Both the position numbers and the translations under genes were made by a program. Positions 18,497 through 27,178 of a stretch of 35,731 nucleotides of DNA are shown in pieces. The stretch is taken from contig RKRS01000050.1 of assembly GCA_007571275.1 (NCBI GenBank), positions 1-35,731 of the forward strand. Reading direction: 5' to 3'. The notes beneath the pieces are model-generated. The model saw nothing but the letters and a program-made list of their open reading frames with translations, was not told the origin of the DNA and searched no databases. Within the stretch, counting starts at the first letter, position 1. The number at the start of each line of letters is the position of its first letter. This stretch comes from Dehalococcoidia bacterium. Its GTDB lineage: Bacteria; Chloroflexota; Dehalococcoidia; Bin125.

Positions 18497-18601
18497 AGCT
18501 TGGTTCCAGACCTTCCTCGATCACAGGTAGAACGCGGCGGGGGCAAGTTCCATTCACTCTCTGACTCGATGGACGACAGCTCAATCGGCGCAGCCGCCGC
18601 G

Positions 18602-18642
18602 TCACGCTGTTGGCCGCCGTCGAGGGGCGACCAACAGCGTGA
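18602..18642 (-). promoter_or_regulatory. Strong stem-loop between SBP2 and livM2
   Basis: TCACGCTGTTGG / CCAACAGCGTGA 12-bp perfect stem, 17-nt loop, no U-tract. Confidence 0.6.
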
Positions 18643-18700
18643 TGATGACACTCGCGCCTGAGCTGATGACCAGTCGAGTCTCGTTTCGATTCGGCGCCGA

Positions 18701-20065
18701 TCAGAATCCTGGCGTGCCGGGCGGCGGCTCAGACGGCGGCGGTGTGAACTGGCACTCGAACTCGAGCTGTCGCGATACGCAGACTTCGGTTCCATGCGCC
18801 ACGATGTGCCGATCGTCGAAGAAGAATCCATCCGCGATCACGCCGTCGTGCCGCACCTCCAGCAGCGCGTCGACCACGGCGTCGGGGTCCTCGAACGTGC
18901 CGGCGGCTTGATACGCCTTGATCAGCATGTAGTAGTCGTCATAGGTCAGCAGGCTGACCGACGAGAAGGAGCGCAGCTCGTTGCCGAACTCTTCGTAACG
19001 GATCCAGTATTCAGCCGCTTGCTCACGGTCGGTCGCGCCCCAACAGATCGGCACGCAGGCCATGCCGACGGGTAGGTCTGACTGGAGTTCTCGCTTCTTG
19101 TACTCGCCGGGGTCGATCCCGAACATGAAGTAGCCGCTCTTCGCTGCGCCGATCTCCAATGCCTGAGGGATGGCCTGGATGGCGCGGTCGGGGTCGTAGA
19201 GGAACAGCACGATGTCGGGGTCGTGCGCCTTCGCGCGGGAGAACAGCGGCGAGAAGTCCGTCGTATCCGGGTCCCAGTAAATGATGTCGGGGACGGTCTG
19301 CCCGTTCGCTTCCAGCGCCCGCTTGAAGTACGGCCCCAGGAACTGCCCGGTCGCGTCGTTCAACATCAAAATCACCGAGACTTCGGAGTCCGGGTCAATC
19401 AGGTCAACCGCGCCCTTCATAACGCTGCCGCTGCGCTGCCACTCGCGCGTTTCTGTCTGGAACAGATAGCGGTTTTCACCGCCCGGCGCGGTCGCCTCCT
19501 CCGTCAGGATCTCTTCCAGCGTGCTCGAACCGGAGAAGTGCAGCACCTTGGCTGGCTGGGTGACCTTCGAACTGGCGATGGCGAAGTCGTGCGGAGTACC
19601 GCACATGCAGGCGACGATACCGACGTCACGGACGAGCTCCTGCACCAACGCCACGTGCGCATTGATGTCGCTGCGGTCGTCACGGAAATGGATGCGCAGC
19701 TTGTGCAGCTTGCCGTCGATCAGGAAGCCACCGCCCTCTTCGCAGACGCCTTGATCGATGCAGTACTGCGCTCCGGTGTTGATCTCGTGCTCGATCAGCT
19801 TGCCCGATGCTTCATAGGTGTGCCCGAAGACTTCGTAACTGCCGGAACTCGGCGCGACCACGCCGATATCGATCCAGATCACGTCCTCATCGTCCGAGGC
19901 TGCCTGTTGTGGTTCGTCTTGCTGTTGTTCGGCTGGCGCCGCGGCAGCTGGCTGCTCCTCGTCGTCGCCGCAGGCAGCGAAGATCAGCGCGACCATGACG
20001 ACGACGCTCAACAGGGCAGGCAGGACGAGCCCGCTAGGCAATACCTTCCATCTCGTTGTCGTCAT
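18701..20065 (-). CDS. Branched-chain-amino-acid-type ABC transporter substrate-binding lipoprotein (set 2)
   Basis: Lipobox VALIFAAC; IDIGVVAPSSGSYEVFGHTYEASGKLIEHEINTG; VILMLNDATGQFLGPYFKRALEANGQ; aaggag RBS. Confidence 0.88.
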   Translation of the reverse strand: MTTTRWKVLPSGLVLPALLSVVVMVALIFAACGDDEEQPAAAAPAEQQQDEPQQAASDDEDVIWIDIGVVAPSSGSYEVFGHTYEASGKLIEHEINTGAQYCIDQGVCEEGGGFLIDGKLHKLRIHFRDDRSDINAHVALVQELVRDVGIVACMCGTPHDFAIASSKVTQPAKVLHFSGSSTLEEILTEEATAPGGENRYLFQTETREWQRSGSVMKGAVDLIDPDSEVSVILMLNDATGQFLGPYFKRALEANGQTVPDIIYWDPDTTDFSPLFSRAKAHDPDIVLFLYDPDRAIQAIPQALEIGAAKSGYFMFGIDPGEYKKRELQSDLPVGMACVPICWGATDREQAAEYWIRYEEFGNELRSFSSVSLLTYDDYYMLIKAYQAAGTFEDPDAVVDALLEVRHDGVIADGFFFDDRHIVAHGTEVCVSRQLEFECQFTPPPSEPPPGTPGF

Positions 20066-20172
20066 GGAGTTCGCTCCTTCCGTTCACCGGAGGCGCTACC
20101 AGTCGCGTCGTTCCGGCGATCAGCGGCCTGACATCGGCAGCTCTCAGGCAAGATGAAAATTCCCGCACGGGA

Positions 20173-20192
20173 TGTCAGTAAGCGCGATGACG
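20173..20192. promoter_or_regulatory. Operator-like inverted repeat TGTCA-N10-TGACG (site 2) between divergent SBP2 and livH2
   Basis: TGTCAGTAAGCGCGATGACG; reverse complement 18/20 identical to 11111-11130. Confidence 0.55.
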
Positions 20193-20290
20193 AAACACGC
20201 TGTGCCTCTGCGCTAGCTTGACCCGCACCCTCAGAGGGCCGATCGGAGCACCGGTTGGTCCGCGCACGATGGCGAGAGGACGACAGCCAG

Positions 20291-21166
20291 ATGGATATCT
20301 TCCTCCAGCAGCTGGTACTCGGCCTGTCGATTGCCAGCGTGATTGCGCTCATCGCGATTGGCATCACGCTGATCTTTGGTCTCACCGGGATCGTCAACTT
20401 CGCCCAGGGCGAGATGTTGATGATCGGCGGCTATGCCGTCTGGGGGCTGATCGTCCAGGTCGGCTTGGGCGCTGGATTCGGCTGGTACTTCCTCGGCCTG
20501 ATGCTGGCGATCGCCGTCGTCGGCCTACTGGGCCTGGTGCTGGAGCGCGGCCTCTTCCGCTTTACGCTTCAGGAGCCAATAAACGGTTTCATCGTGTCGA
20601 TCGGACTGATCTTTATCCTCCAGCACGTCGTCGCCGGCATCTGGAACGCCGACGCGGTGGATATTCCCCGCCCGCTCAATGTCGTCTGGGATGTCGGAGA
20701 CGTGCGAGTCCTCGCCACGCGCGTGTTTGTGATCGGCACGACCATCGCCCTGTTTGCGACCACCTTCTACGGGATTCAACGCACTCGTTGGGGCCGCGCC
20801 TTGCGCGCGATCGCCACAGATCGCGACACGGCGGCCTTGATGGGCATTCCCGTCCAACGCTATGTGATGGGCATCTTCATCGTCGGCAGCGCGATCGCCG
20901 GACTGGGCGGCGGGCTCCTGATCTCCTTCTTCCCGGTCTCGCCATTTGTCGGCGCGAACTTCGTGATCAAGGGTTTCGCCGTGGCGATCATCGGCGGACT
21001 GGGCAACGTGACCGGCGCGGTGATCGCCGCCCTCTTCCTGGGGCTGCTGGAGGCGATGAGCCAGGGCTACTTCGCGCCCGCCTGGACCAATGCCTACGCG
21101 TTCGGGCTGATGATCCTGATCCTGCTCGTGCGGCCGCAGGGACTGCTGCGCGGTTCGGCTGCCTAG
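20291..21166 (+). CDS. livH: Branched-chain-amino-acid-type ABC transporter permease LivH (set 2)
   Basis: MDIFLQQLVLGLSIASVIALIAIGITLIFGLTGIVNFAQGEMLMIGGYA; DRDTAALMGIPVQRYVMG. Confidence 0.92.
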   Translation: MDIFLQQLVLGLSIASVIALIAIGITLIFGLTGIVNFAQGEMLMIGGYAVWGLIVQVGLGAGFGWYFLGLMLAIAVVGLLGLVLERGLFRFTLQEPINGFIVSIGLIFILQHVVAGIWNADAVDIPRPLNVVWDVGDVRVLATRVFVIGTTIALFATTFYGIQRTRWGRALRAIATDRDTAALMGIPVQRYVMGIFIVGSAIAGLGGGLLISFFPVSPFVGANFVIKGFAVAIIGGLGNVTGAVIAALFLGLLEAMSQGYFAPAWTNAYAFGLMILILLVRPQGLLRGSAA

Positions 21167-21240
21167 CAGCTGTCTGCGATTGTCTGGCGCAGGCACGGCA
21201 GGTCGGGGATACATCCGAACACGCGAAAAGGAGACACCGC

Positions 21241-21660
21241 ATGGCCGCGACAATGAGCAAACAAACGATCAGTGCGGAAGGGGCTCAGCAGGTGATGTCT
21301 GCCGCCATCGCCAAGGCCAACGAGCTGGGTGTGCCCATGTCAATCGCCGTGGTCGACGACTCGGGACAGCTCAAGGCATTTCTGCGCATGGACGGCGCGA
21401 TCTTTCCGAGCGTGACGGTCGCACAGGACAAGGCCTACACCGCATCGGGATTTGGTCTGCCGACGATTCAGTGGTACGACGCGATCAAGGACGACCCTCG
21501 ACTGTTGCACGGGATCGGCTCGATATCGCGATTCACGATGCTCGGTGGAGGTCACCCGATTGTCAGCGACGGCGCGGTGATCGGCGCCATCGGAGTCAGC
21601 GGCGGTAGCTATCAGCAGGACGCGGAAGTGGCGCAAGCCGGCGCCGACGCTCTCGAGTAG
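21241..21660 (+). CDS. GlcG/HbpS family protein
   Basis: GVPMSIAVVDDSGQLKAFLRMDGA...AQDKAYTASGFGLPT...GGGHPIVSDGAVIGAIGVSGGSYQQDAEVAQAG. Confidence 0.9.
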   Translation: MAATMSKQTISAEGAQQVMSAAIAKANELGVPMSIAVVDDSGQLKAFLRMDGAIFPSVTVAQDKAYTASGFGLPTIQWYDAIKDDPRLLHGIGSISRFTMLGGGHPIVSDGAVIGAIGVSGGSYQQDAEVAQAGADALE

Positions 21661-21675
21661 CGGTTTGAGGCAAAC

Positions 21676-22410
21676 TTAATCGCCGCCTGCGGCGTCCGCG
21701 GCACCCAGGTAGAGCTCACGCATCAGACCTGTTTCTCGCATCTCGTCGAGCAATCCCTGCGCGGCGATTGCACCGGTCTGCATCAGGTAGCCGCGCGCGG
21801 CGACGGCCAAGGCCAAACTCGCATTCTGCTCGACCAGCAGCACCGACGCGCCGAACTGTTCCCGCAGACCGAGGATGATCTCCTGCAGGTCGCGGACGAG
21901 GACCGGTGACAGCCCGAGTGACGGTTCATCCAGCAGCATCAGTGTGGGGCGCGCCATCAGGCCGCGCGCGATCGCAAGCATCTGTTGCTGTCCGCCGCTC
22001 AGGTCGCTGCCTTGTGAATCAAGCCGCTCGCGCAAGATCGGAAAGTAGTCCAGCACCCGCTCTAGGTCCGCCGCGACGGAGCTGCGGTCCGTCTGCACGT
22101 ACGCGCCCAGCTCGAGGTTGTCGCGCACGGTCATCCCCTGGAAAATGCGCCGACCCTCGGGTACCAGACTGATACCCGCCTTGGCCGCGCGATCGGCGGT
22201 CCAGCCAACCAGATTCGTGCCCTGATAGACGATCTCACCACTGGTCGGACGGATCAGGCCGGCAATCGCACCGAGCAATGTCGACTTGCCCGCTCCGTTG
22301 GGCCCGAGAATCGCCACGATTTCTCCGGCGTCGATGCTCAGCTCGATGCCTCGGTGCACGCGCGTGCGTCCGTATGCGGTGTGGAGGTCGTTAATCTGCA
22401 GCAGCGGCAA
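21676..22410 (-). CDS. livF: Branched-chain-amino-acid-type ABC transporter ATP-binding protein LivF (likely TTG start)
   Basis: GPNGAGKST, AAKAGISLVPEGRRIFQGMTVRDNLELGAY, LSGGQQQMLAIARGLM. Confidence 0.92.
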   Translation of the reverse strand: MPLLQINDLHTAYGRTRVHRGIELSIDAGEIVAILGPNGAGKSTLLGAIAGLIRPTSGEIVYQGTNLVGWTADRAAKAGISLVPEGRRIFQGMTVRDNLELGAYVQTDRSSVAADLERVLDYFPILRERLDSQGSDLSGGQQQMLAIARGLMARPTLMLLDEPSLGLSPVLVRDLQEIILGLREQFGASVLLVEQNASLALAVAARGYLMQTGAIAAQGLLDEMRETGLMRELYLGAADAAGGD

Positions 22411-23161
22411 GGTCTTCTCCCAAATACACTTCCAGCACCTTGGGATCGCTACGAATCTCGTCAGGACGGCCCTCAGCGATTTTCTGACCGAAGTCCAGCA
22501 CGACCAAGCGGTCACAGATGTTCATCATCATGTTCATGTCGTGGTCGATCACCGTGATGGTCACGCCGCGCTCACGGATGGATTCGATCAGCTGACTCAG
22601 ATCGGCCGTCTCGTTGTCGTTCAGCCCGGCGGCGGGCTCGTCCGCCATCAACAGCTGCGGATGTCCGCCAATAGCGATACCGATACCGAGACGGCGCAGG
22701 TTGCCGAAGCCCAGGTTGGTCGCCTGTTCATGAGCGAACTCGCTCAGCCCAACGAATTCGATGATCTCTTCCGCGCCGTGCAGCCCATCGTATGCCTGAT
22801 CGACCCGAGCTGAGCGTGGCCGGTGCTGGCAAGCGATGCCCACGTTGTCCAGCACTGTGAGGTCCTCGAACGCCATCGCCTGCTGGAAGGTGCGGATGAT
22901 CCCGCGCCCGGCCATTGATTCCGCCGCCTGGCCGGTGATGTCCTCACCCATCCAGGTGACGGAGCCGCCGGTTGGACGATGCACCCCGGCGACGACATTG
23001 AACAGCGTCGTCTTGCCGGAGCCATTGGGTCCGATGATGCCCAAGATTTCGCCGTCGTAGATTTCCAGGTCCACGCCATCGAGCGCATGCACGCCGCCGA
23101 ACCATTTGCGCAGGCCGCGGATCTCGAGAATCGGCTCTCGTTCTTCCATCCGAATGTCCAC
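22391..23161 (-). CDS. livG: Branched-chain-amino-acid-type ABC transporter ATP-binding protein LivG
   Basis: GPNGSGKTTLFNVVAG, RGIIRTFQQAMAFEDLTVLDNV, LLMADEPAAGLN, VTITVIDHDMNMMMNICDRLVVLDFGQKIAEG. Confidence 0.93.
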   Translation of the reverse strand: MDIRMEEREPILEIRGLRKWFGGVHALDGVDLEIYDGEILGIIGPNGSGKTTLFNVVAGVHRPTGGSVTWMGEDITGQAAESMAGRGIIRTFQQAMAFEDLTVLDNVGIACQHRPRSARVDQAYDGLHGAEEIIEFVGLSEFAHEQATNLGFGNLRRLGIGIAIGGHPQLLMADEPAAGLNDNETADLSQLIESIRERGVTITVIDHDMNMMMNICDRLVVLDFGQKIAEGRPDEIRSDPKVLEVYLGEDLAAAAD

Positions 23162-23253
23162 TCACGCCCCTCCGACGGCACCCGGCCAACCGCCTCAAAG
23201 TCGAGGCAAGGGTAGGAGTTGCGAACGTAATTCTCAAGCGTGATAATCCTGCT

Positions 23254-23269
23254 AGGTAATCGATTGCCT
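23254..23269. promoter_or_regulatory. Palindromic site between livG and the Crp/Fnr gene
   Basis: AGGTAATCGATTGCCT, 7 of 8 base pairs symmetric. Confidence 0.4.
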
Positions 23270-23363
23270 CGTTTGGATCAACCCCAAAGGCCCGAGACCC
23301 ACTCAGCGGCAAGCGAGACCGAGTAGCCGTGCGCACGGGAGCGGCTCTGGGCAGGCATCGACG

Positions 23364-24230
23364 ATGGCGGAGCGACGCAGAATAGTTTGGAACGGCACGT
23401 ACATCAAGCAGGGACTGGATGTGCAGAATCAGGTCCGCGCGAACCTGATTCTGCGTGGGATGCCCTCCGAGACGCTGGCTGAGTTGCTCGACAACGCCGA
23501 ACTGGTCTACTTCGATCGCGGCGACCGGCTCGATCATTGGGTGAGTCGTGGCTACGTGATCTTCCCACTGAGCGGCATCCACGGCGGCCTGCTCGAGACC
23601 GAAGACGGCGAGTGCATTCAACCGGTCTTCGTGGGCTCCGAAGGTGTGATCGGCGGGATGCGCGCCCTGCACCGGATGCCGTTTTTCTTCAGCTTCAAAG
23701 TCCGCTTGCCAGGCGAAGCGGTCGTGCTGCCGGCGGCGATCTTTCGCCAGATCGCTGAGCGAGAGCCGGCCCTGAGAGTGGCGCTCACATATGCCTACGA
23801 CAGCAAGTTTCACCTGTCGGCCATGCACGCCGTGTGCGCTCGTTTCCACCCGCTCAGCGTGCGCTGTTGCGCTTGGCTGTCGTTGATCTACAACGAAACC
23901 GAAGACGATATCGTGCCGATCACGCACGAAGAGTTGGCTGAAGTCGTCGGCGCGACCCGGCCCGCCGTCAGCGCGGCACTTTCCCTGTTTGACCAGGCAA
24001 GGATTGGTCTCCTCGATTCGGCGAGGCGCGCTCCGCCTGCTCGATCCGGAACGGGTCGCGCAACTCGCCTGCTCATGTTGGACGACCGCGGAACCAGTCC
24101 CGGTCGAGTGAGACGCATAGTCGGCGCAGTTACGCCGCCAAATCTCCCTCTCCCCTCTGGGGGGAGAAGCCCCCTGCCTACGAGGGGTGGCGCCGGCAGA
24201 GGAGGGCCAGCGACAACCTTTAGCCTCTAA
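23364..24230 (+). CDS. Crp/Fnr family transcriptional regulator; likely 1-nt frameshift near 23999-24000 (restored stop at 24111)
   Basis: cNMP-type domain then ITHEELAEVVGATRPAVSAALSLFDQA; +1 frame continues GLVSSIRRGALRLLDPERVAQLACSCW, a Crp wing/C-terminus. Confidence 0.85.
   Translation: MAERRRIVWNGTYIKQGLDVQNQVRANLILRGMPSETLAELLDNAELVYFDRGDRLDHWVSRGYVIFPLSGIHGGLLETEDGECIQPVFVGSEGVIGGMRALHRMPFFFSFKVRLPGEAVVLPAAIFRQIAEREPALRVALTYAYDSKFHLSAMHAVCARFHPLSVRCCAWLSLIYNETEDDIVPITHEELAEVVGATRPAVSAALSLFDQARIGLLDSARRAPPARSGTGRATRLLMLDDRGTSPGRVRRIVGAVTPPNLPLPSGGRSPLPTRGGAGRGGPATTFSL
23423..23454 (+). repeat. Perfect inverted repeat inside the 5' coding region of the Crp/Fnr gene
   Basis: GCAGAATCAGGT-ccgcgcga-ACCTGATTCTGC (12-bp stem, 8-nt loop). 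Confidence 0.85.
24146..24171. repeat. C/G-rich dyad resembling a dispersed intergenic repeat fragment
   Basis: ccctctcccctctggggggagaagcc; similar in style to the hairpin at 35685. Confidence 0.3.
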
Positions 24231-24254
24231 CCAGCTGATCGTTCCTGGAGGGAG

Positions 24255-25052
24255 ATGGCGATGCCCAAGACGCTTGAAGTGAGCGGCGCGACCCTGGTCT
24301 ACGACGAGTTTGGCGAAGGTCCCGAGACAATCGTCTTCGTCCATGGGGCGGGCGGGAATCATCTCAGTTGGTGGAATCAGATTCCGCGCTTCAGCGACCG
24401 CTTCCGCTGCGTGACCTATGAGGTGCGTGGTTGGGGGCAGAGTCAGGACATCTCCGGCGAGGGTCGCACAGCGTTTGCCCGCGATCTCGGCGAGTTGATG
24501 GATCAGTTGGACATTGCCCGCGCAGCGCTGGTCGGGCAGTCGATGGGTGGGTTTTCCATCCTGCCCTACGCCGCTCGCCATCCCGAGCGGGTGACCGCGC
24601 TGCTCATGGCCGACACGATGCTGGGCATCGGCGATCAGGAGCTGCTGGACGCGATGCGAGTTGCGACTGCGGCGGCGGCCGAGAACGCGCGGCTCGGCGG
24701 GATGACTCGCATGGTGGGGTCGGCGTACCTGGAGCGATCGCCGGCCGGAGTCTTCCTCTACAACCAGATTCGCGCGCTCAACCCGCCACTCGATCTTGAC
24801 CGCCCACTTTCATTCGGCGTCGAGGATGGAGCGATTCCGCTGGATGAGCTCTCGGCGCTGACCATGCCGATCGTCTTCCTGGCTGGCGCGGAAGATGCGA
24901 TCATTCCCGCCGACGTGATTCGTCGAGCTGCGGAGATGGCGCCAGGCGCGCGCTACGTCGAGATTCCGACCGGCGGACACTCCGTCTATTGGGAATTGCC
25001 GGACGAATTCAACGCCGTCCTGGAAGAGCTGCTGGCCGAGGCGTATGGCTAG
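24255..25052 (+). CDS. Alpha/beta hydrolase
   Basis: VFVHGAGGNHLSWW; LVGQSMGGFSILPYAARHPERVTALLMADT; GGHSVYWE. Confidence 0.9.
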   Translation: MAMPKTLEVSGATLVYDEFGEGPETIVFVHGAGGNHLSWWNQIPRFSDRFRCVTYEVRGWGQSQDISGEGRTAFARDLGELMDQLDIARAALVGQSMGGFSILPYAARHPERVTALLMADTMLGIGDQELLDAMRVATAAAAENARLGGMTRMVGSAYLERSPAGVFLYNQIRALNPPLDLDRPLSFGVEDGAIPLDELSALTMPIVFLAGAEDAIIPADVIRRAAEMAPGARYVEIPTGGHSVYWELPDEFNAVLEELLAEAYG

Positions 25053-25084
25053 CATTGAGGGCCACAGCGATTGAGGAATGACCG

Positions 25085-26113
25085 ATGAGCCAAATCACCG
25101 ATGATCCCCGCATTGACCCGCGGATCAAGGAAATGTTCGGCGATCTGCCCAACTTCCCCTTGCCCAACTTCGATTCGCGCGACGCGCTTCTCGCCGCCAT
25201 GAATGCGCCCGAGACGCTGGCTGCCGTGGAGAACATGACCCTCTTCAGCGAGGCGGAAGCAGAAGCGGTCGCGCCCTCGGACGAGTTGACGATCACCACC
25301 GAGACCTTTGTCTCGCAACCCGATGGCAACACGATCAACGTGTTGCTGATCCGACCTGAGGCCGACGCGCCACTGCCCTGCGTCTACTACATACACGGCG
25401 GCGGGATGGCGCTGATGTCCTGCTTCGACTTCACCTACCAGTCCTGGGGGCGGATGATCGCCAACCAGGGCGTGGCCGTAGCCATGGTCGACTTCCGCAA
25501 CTGCGTGGTACCTTCCTCAGCGCCTGAGGTTGCGCCCTACCCCGCCGGTCTCAATGACTGCGTCTCGGGCCTCAAGTGGCTGATCTCGAACGCGAGCGAG
25601 TTCGGCATCGACGCGAATCGGATCGTCGTCGCCGGCGAGAGCGGCGGCGGCAACCTGACGCTTGCCGTCGGTCTGCGACTCACGCGTGAGGGCGATGCCG
25701 GACTGATCGCGGGCTTGTATTCAATGTGCCCCTACATCGCCGGCAGTTGGCCGCGCGATGATCTGCCCTCATCGATTGAGAACAACGGCCTGGTACTCGA
25801 TCTGCACAGTAACTTCGGCGCTCTGGGTTACGGGATGGACGCCTTCGACGCGCAGGACCCGGAAGCCTGGCCGCTCTTCGCCAACGAGGAGCACGTGCAG
25901 GGCTTCCCGAACACGGTGATCAGCGTCAACGAGTGCGACCCACTGCGTGACGAAGGTCTTGAGTTCTATCGATTGCTGCTGCGGGCAGGACAGTCCGCGC
26001 GTTGTCGGCAGGTGATGGGCACTACCCACGGTGGCGATAACATGGTGCTGCCCTGCACCGACTTGGCATTGTCGACCGCCCGCGATATGGCCGCGTTCTG
26101 TCGGGGGGACTAG
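25085..26113 (+). CDS. Alpha/beta hydrolase, HSL/acetyl esterase type
   Basis: CVYYIHGGGMALMS (HGGG) and VVAGESGGGNLTLAVGLRL. Confidence 0.9.
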   Translation: MSQITDDPRIDPRIKEMFGDLPNFPLPNFDSRDALLAAMNAPETLAAVENMTLFSEAEAEAVAPSDELTITTETFVSQPDGNTINVLLIRPEADAPLPCVYYIHGGGMALMSCFDFTYQSWGRMIANQGVAVAMVDFRNCVVPSSAPEVAPYPAGLNDCVSGLKWLISNASEFGIDANRIVVAGESGGGNLTLAVGLRLTREGDAGLIAGLYSMCPYIAGSWPRDDLPSSIENNGLVLDLHSNFGALGYGMDAFDAQDPEAWPLFANEEHVQGFPNTVISVNECDPLRDEGLEFYRLLLRAGQSARCRQVMGTTHGGDNMVLPCTDLALSTARDMAAFCRGD

Positions 26114-26163
26114 CGCTCTCCCTCCGTTTCATGTGTATTGGCGTGTAGGTTTCTGGAACGATC

Positions 26164-27084
26164 ATGGCGCTCGGTTTGCATACCCCGCGGACGCGGGCGA
26201 TTACCCGATTGAATGCAGTCTCGGATGTTGTTGAGACTGAGTGCGGGCCGGTTGAGTTTGCCCGACGCGGAAATCCTCCCTACGTGTTGATCATGCACGG
26301 CACGCCGCAGGGTCACCATGCGAGTTTCATCGGTGAGCCGTTCGAGGAGGCCGGCTTCGGCACGATTACCCCATCCCGACCCGGATACATACGGACGCCG
26401 CTGACGACTGGCCGGACACCGGCGGAACAGGCCGACGCCGCGGCGGCGCTGTTGGACGCACTCGAGATCGACCAGGTGGCTGTCTATGGAATCTCGGGCG
26501 GCGGACCCAGCAGTATCGAATTCGCCGCCCGACATCCCGAGCGGGCGCAGGCCCTGATTCTCGAGGTAGCGATTTCACATGCGTTTCAGCCAGATGTCTC
26601 CGAGCGCGTCATCAAGCTGTCGGTACATCCACTGGTGCTCTGGATCGCGAAGCGGACGCTGCAGTGGTTGCCGCGCGTCGGAGTCGGGCAGTTTGTCAAG
26701 ACAGAGAGCACCCTGGACGACGCAGAACGGGCCCGGGTGACGAACGACATTCTGGCGACGCCGTCGAAGCTCGCACTGCTCCGTCGCCTGATCAACAGCC
26801 AACCGCCGCCCAACCTGTTGCTGGACGGGTTTGACAACGATCTCAGGCAATTCCGCGAGATTGAGCGTCTGCCACTGAGCGAGGTTCGTTGTCCGACGCT
26901 TGTGGTTCATGGCACGCACGACCGCGACGTGCCATTCAGCCACGCCGAGCACTCGGCGAACGAGATACCGGGCGCTGAACTGTTTCGAGTGGAGAAGGGT
27001 TGGCATTTGCTCGCGCTGAGTGACAACGCGGACGCCTACATCCAGGCCGAGATCGATTTCCTCCACCGACATCTGGGTCCGTAG
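26164..27084 (+). CDS. Alpha/beta hydrolase
   Basis: VLIMHGTPQGHHASFIGEPFEEAGF; VYGISGGGPSSIEFAARHPERAQALILE; LVVHGTHDRDVPFSHAE. Confidence 0.88.
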   Translation: MALGLHTPRTRAITRLNAVSDVVETECGPVEFARRGNPPYVLIMHGTPQGHHASFIGEPFEEAGFGTITPSRPGYIRTPLTTGRTPAEQADAAAALLDALEIDQVAVYGISGGGPSSIEFAARHPERAQALILEVAISHAFQPDVSERVIKLSVHPLVLWIAKRTLQWLPRVGVGQFVKTESTLDDAERARVTNDILATPSKLALLRRLINSQPPPNLLLDGFDNDLRQFREIERLPLSEVRCPTLVVHGTHDRDVPFSHAEHSANEIPGAELFRVEKGWHLLALSDNADAYIQAEIDFLHRHLGP

Positions 27085-27178
27085 CGCGCCCGTGAAACGG
27101 CCTGAGCTCGTTAGCTACATTGCAGTGACCGACAGCAACGGGACGACAACCAACTGACTGCAAGTGAGGCCTGCCCCG

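Noticed and set aside
20218-21240. N-terminal part of the 480-aa ORF 20218-21660 as a fusion to HbpS
   Set aside because: This part is an out-of-frame reading of livH2 (Arg/Pro-rich); the real gene starts at ATG 21241
23192-23211. Short stem GCCTC-AAAGTC-GAGGC as terminator
   Set aside because: Only a 5-bp stem and no T-tract
22944-24581. 545-aa minus-strand ORF
   Set aside because: Runs antisense to the Crp/Fnr gene and across several gene boundaries; low-complexity Arg/Pro/His-rich translation
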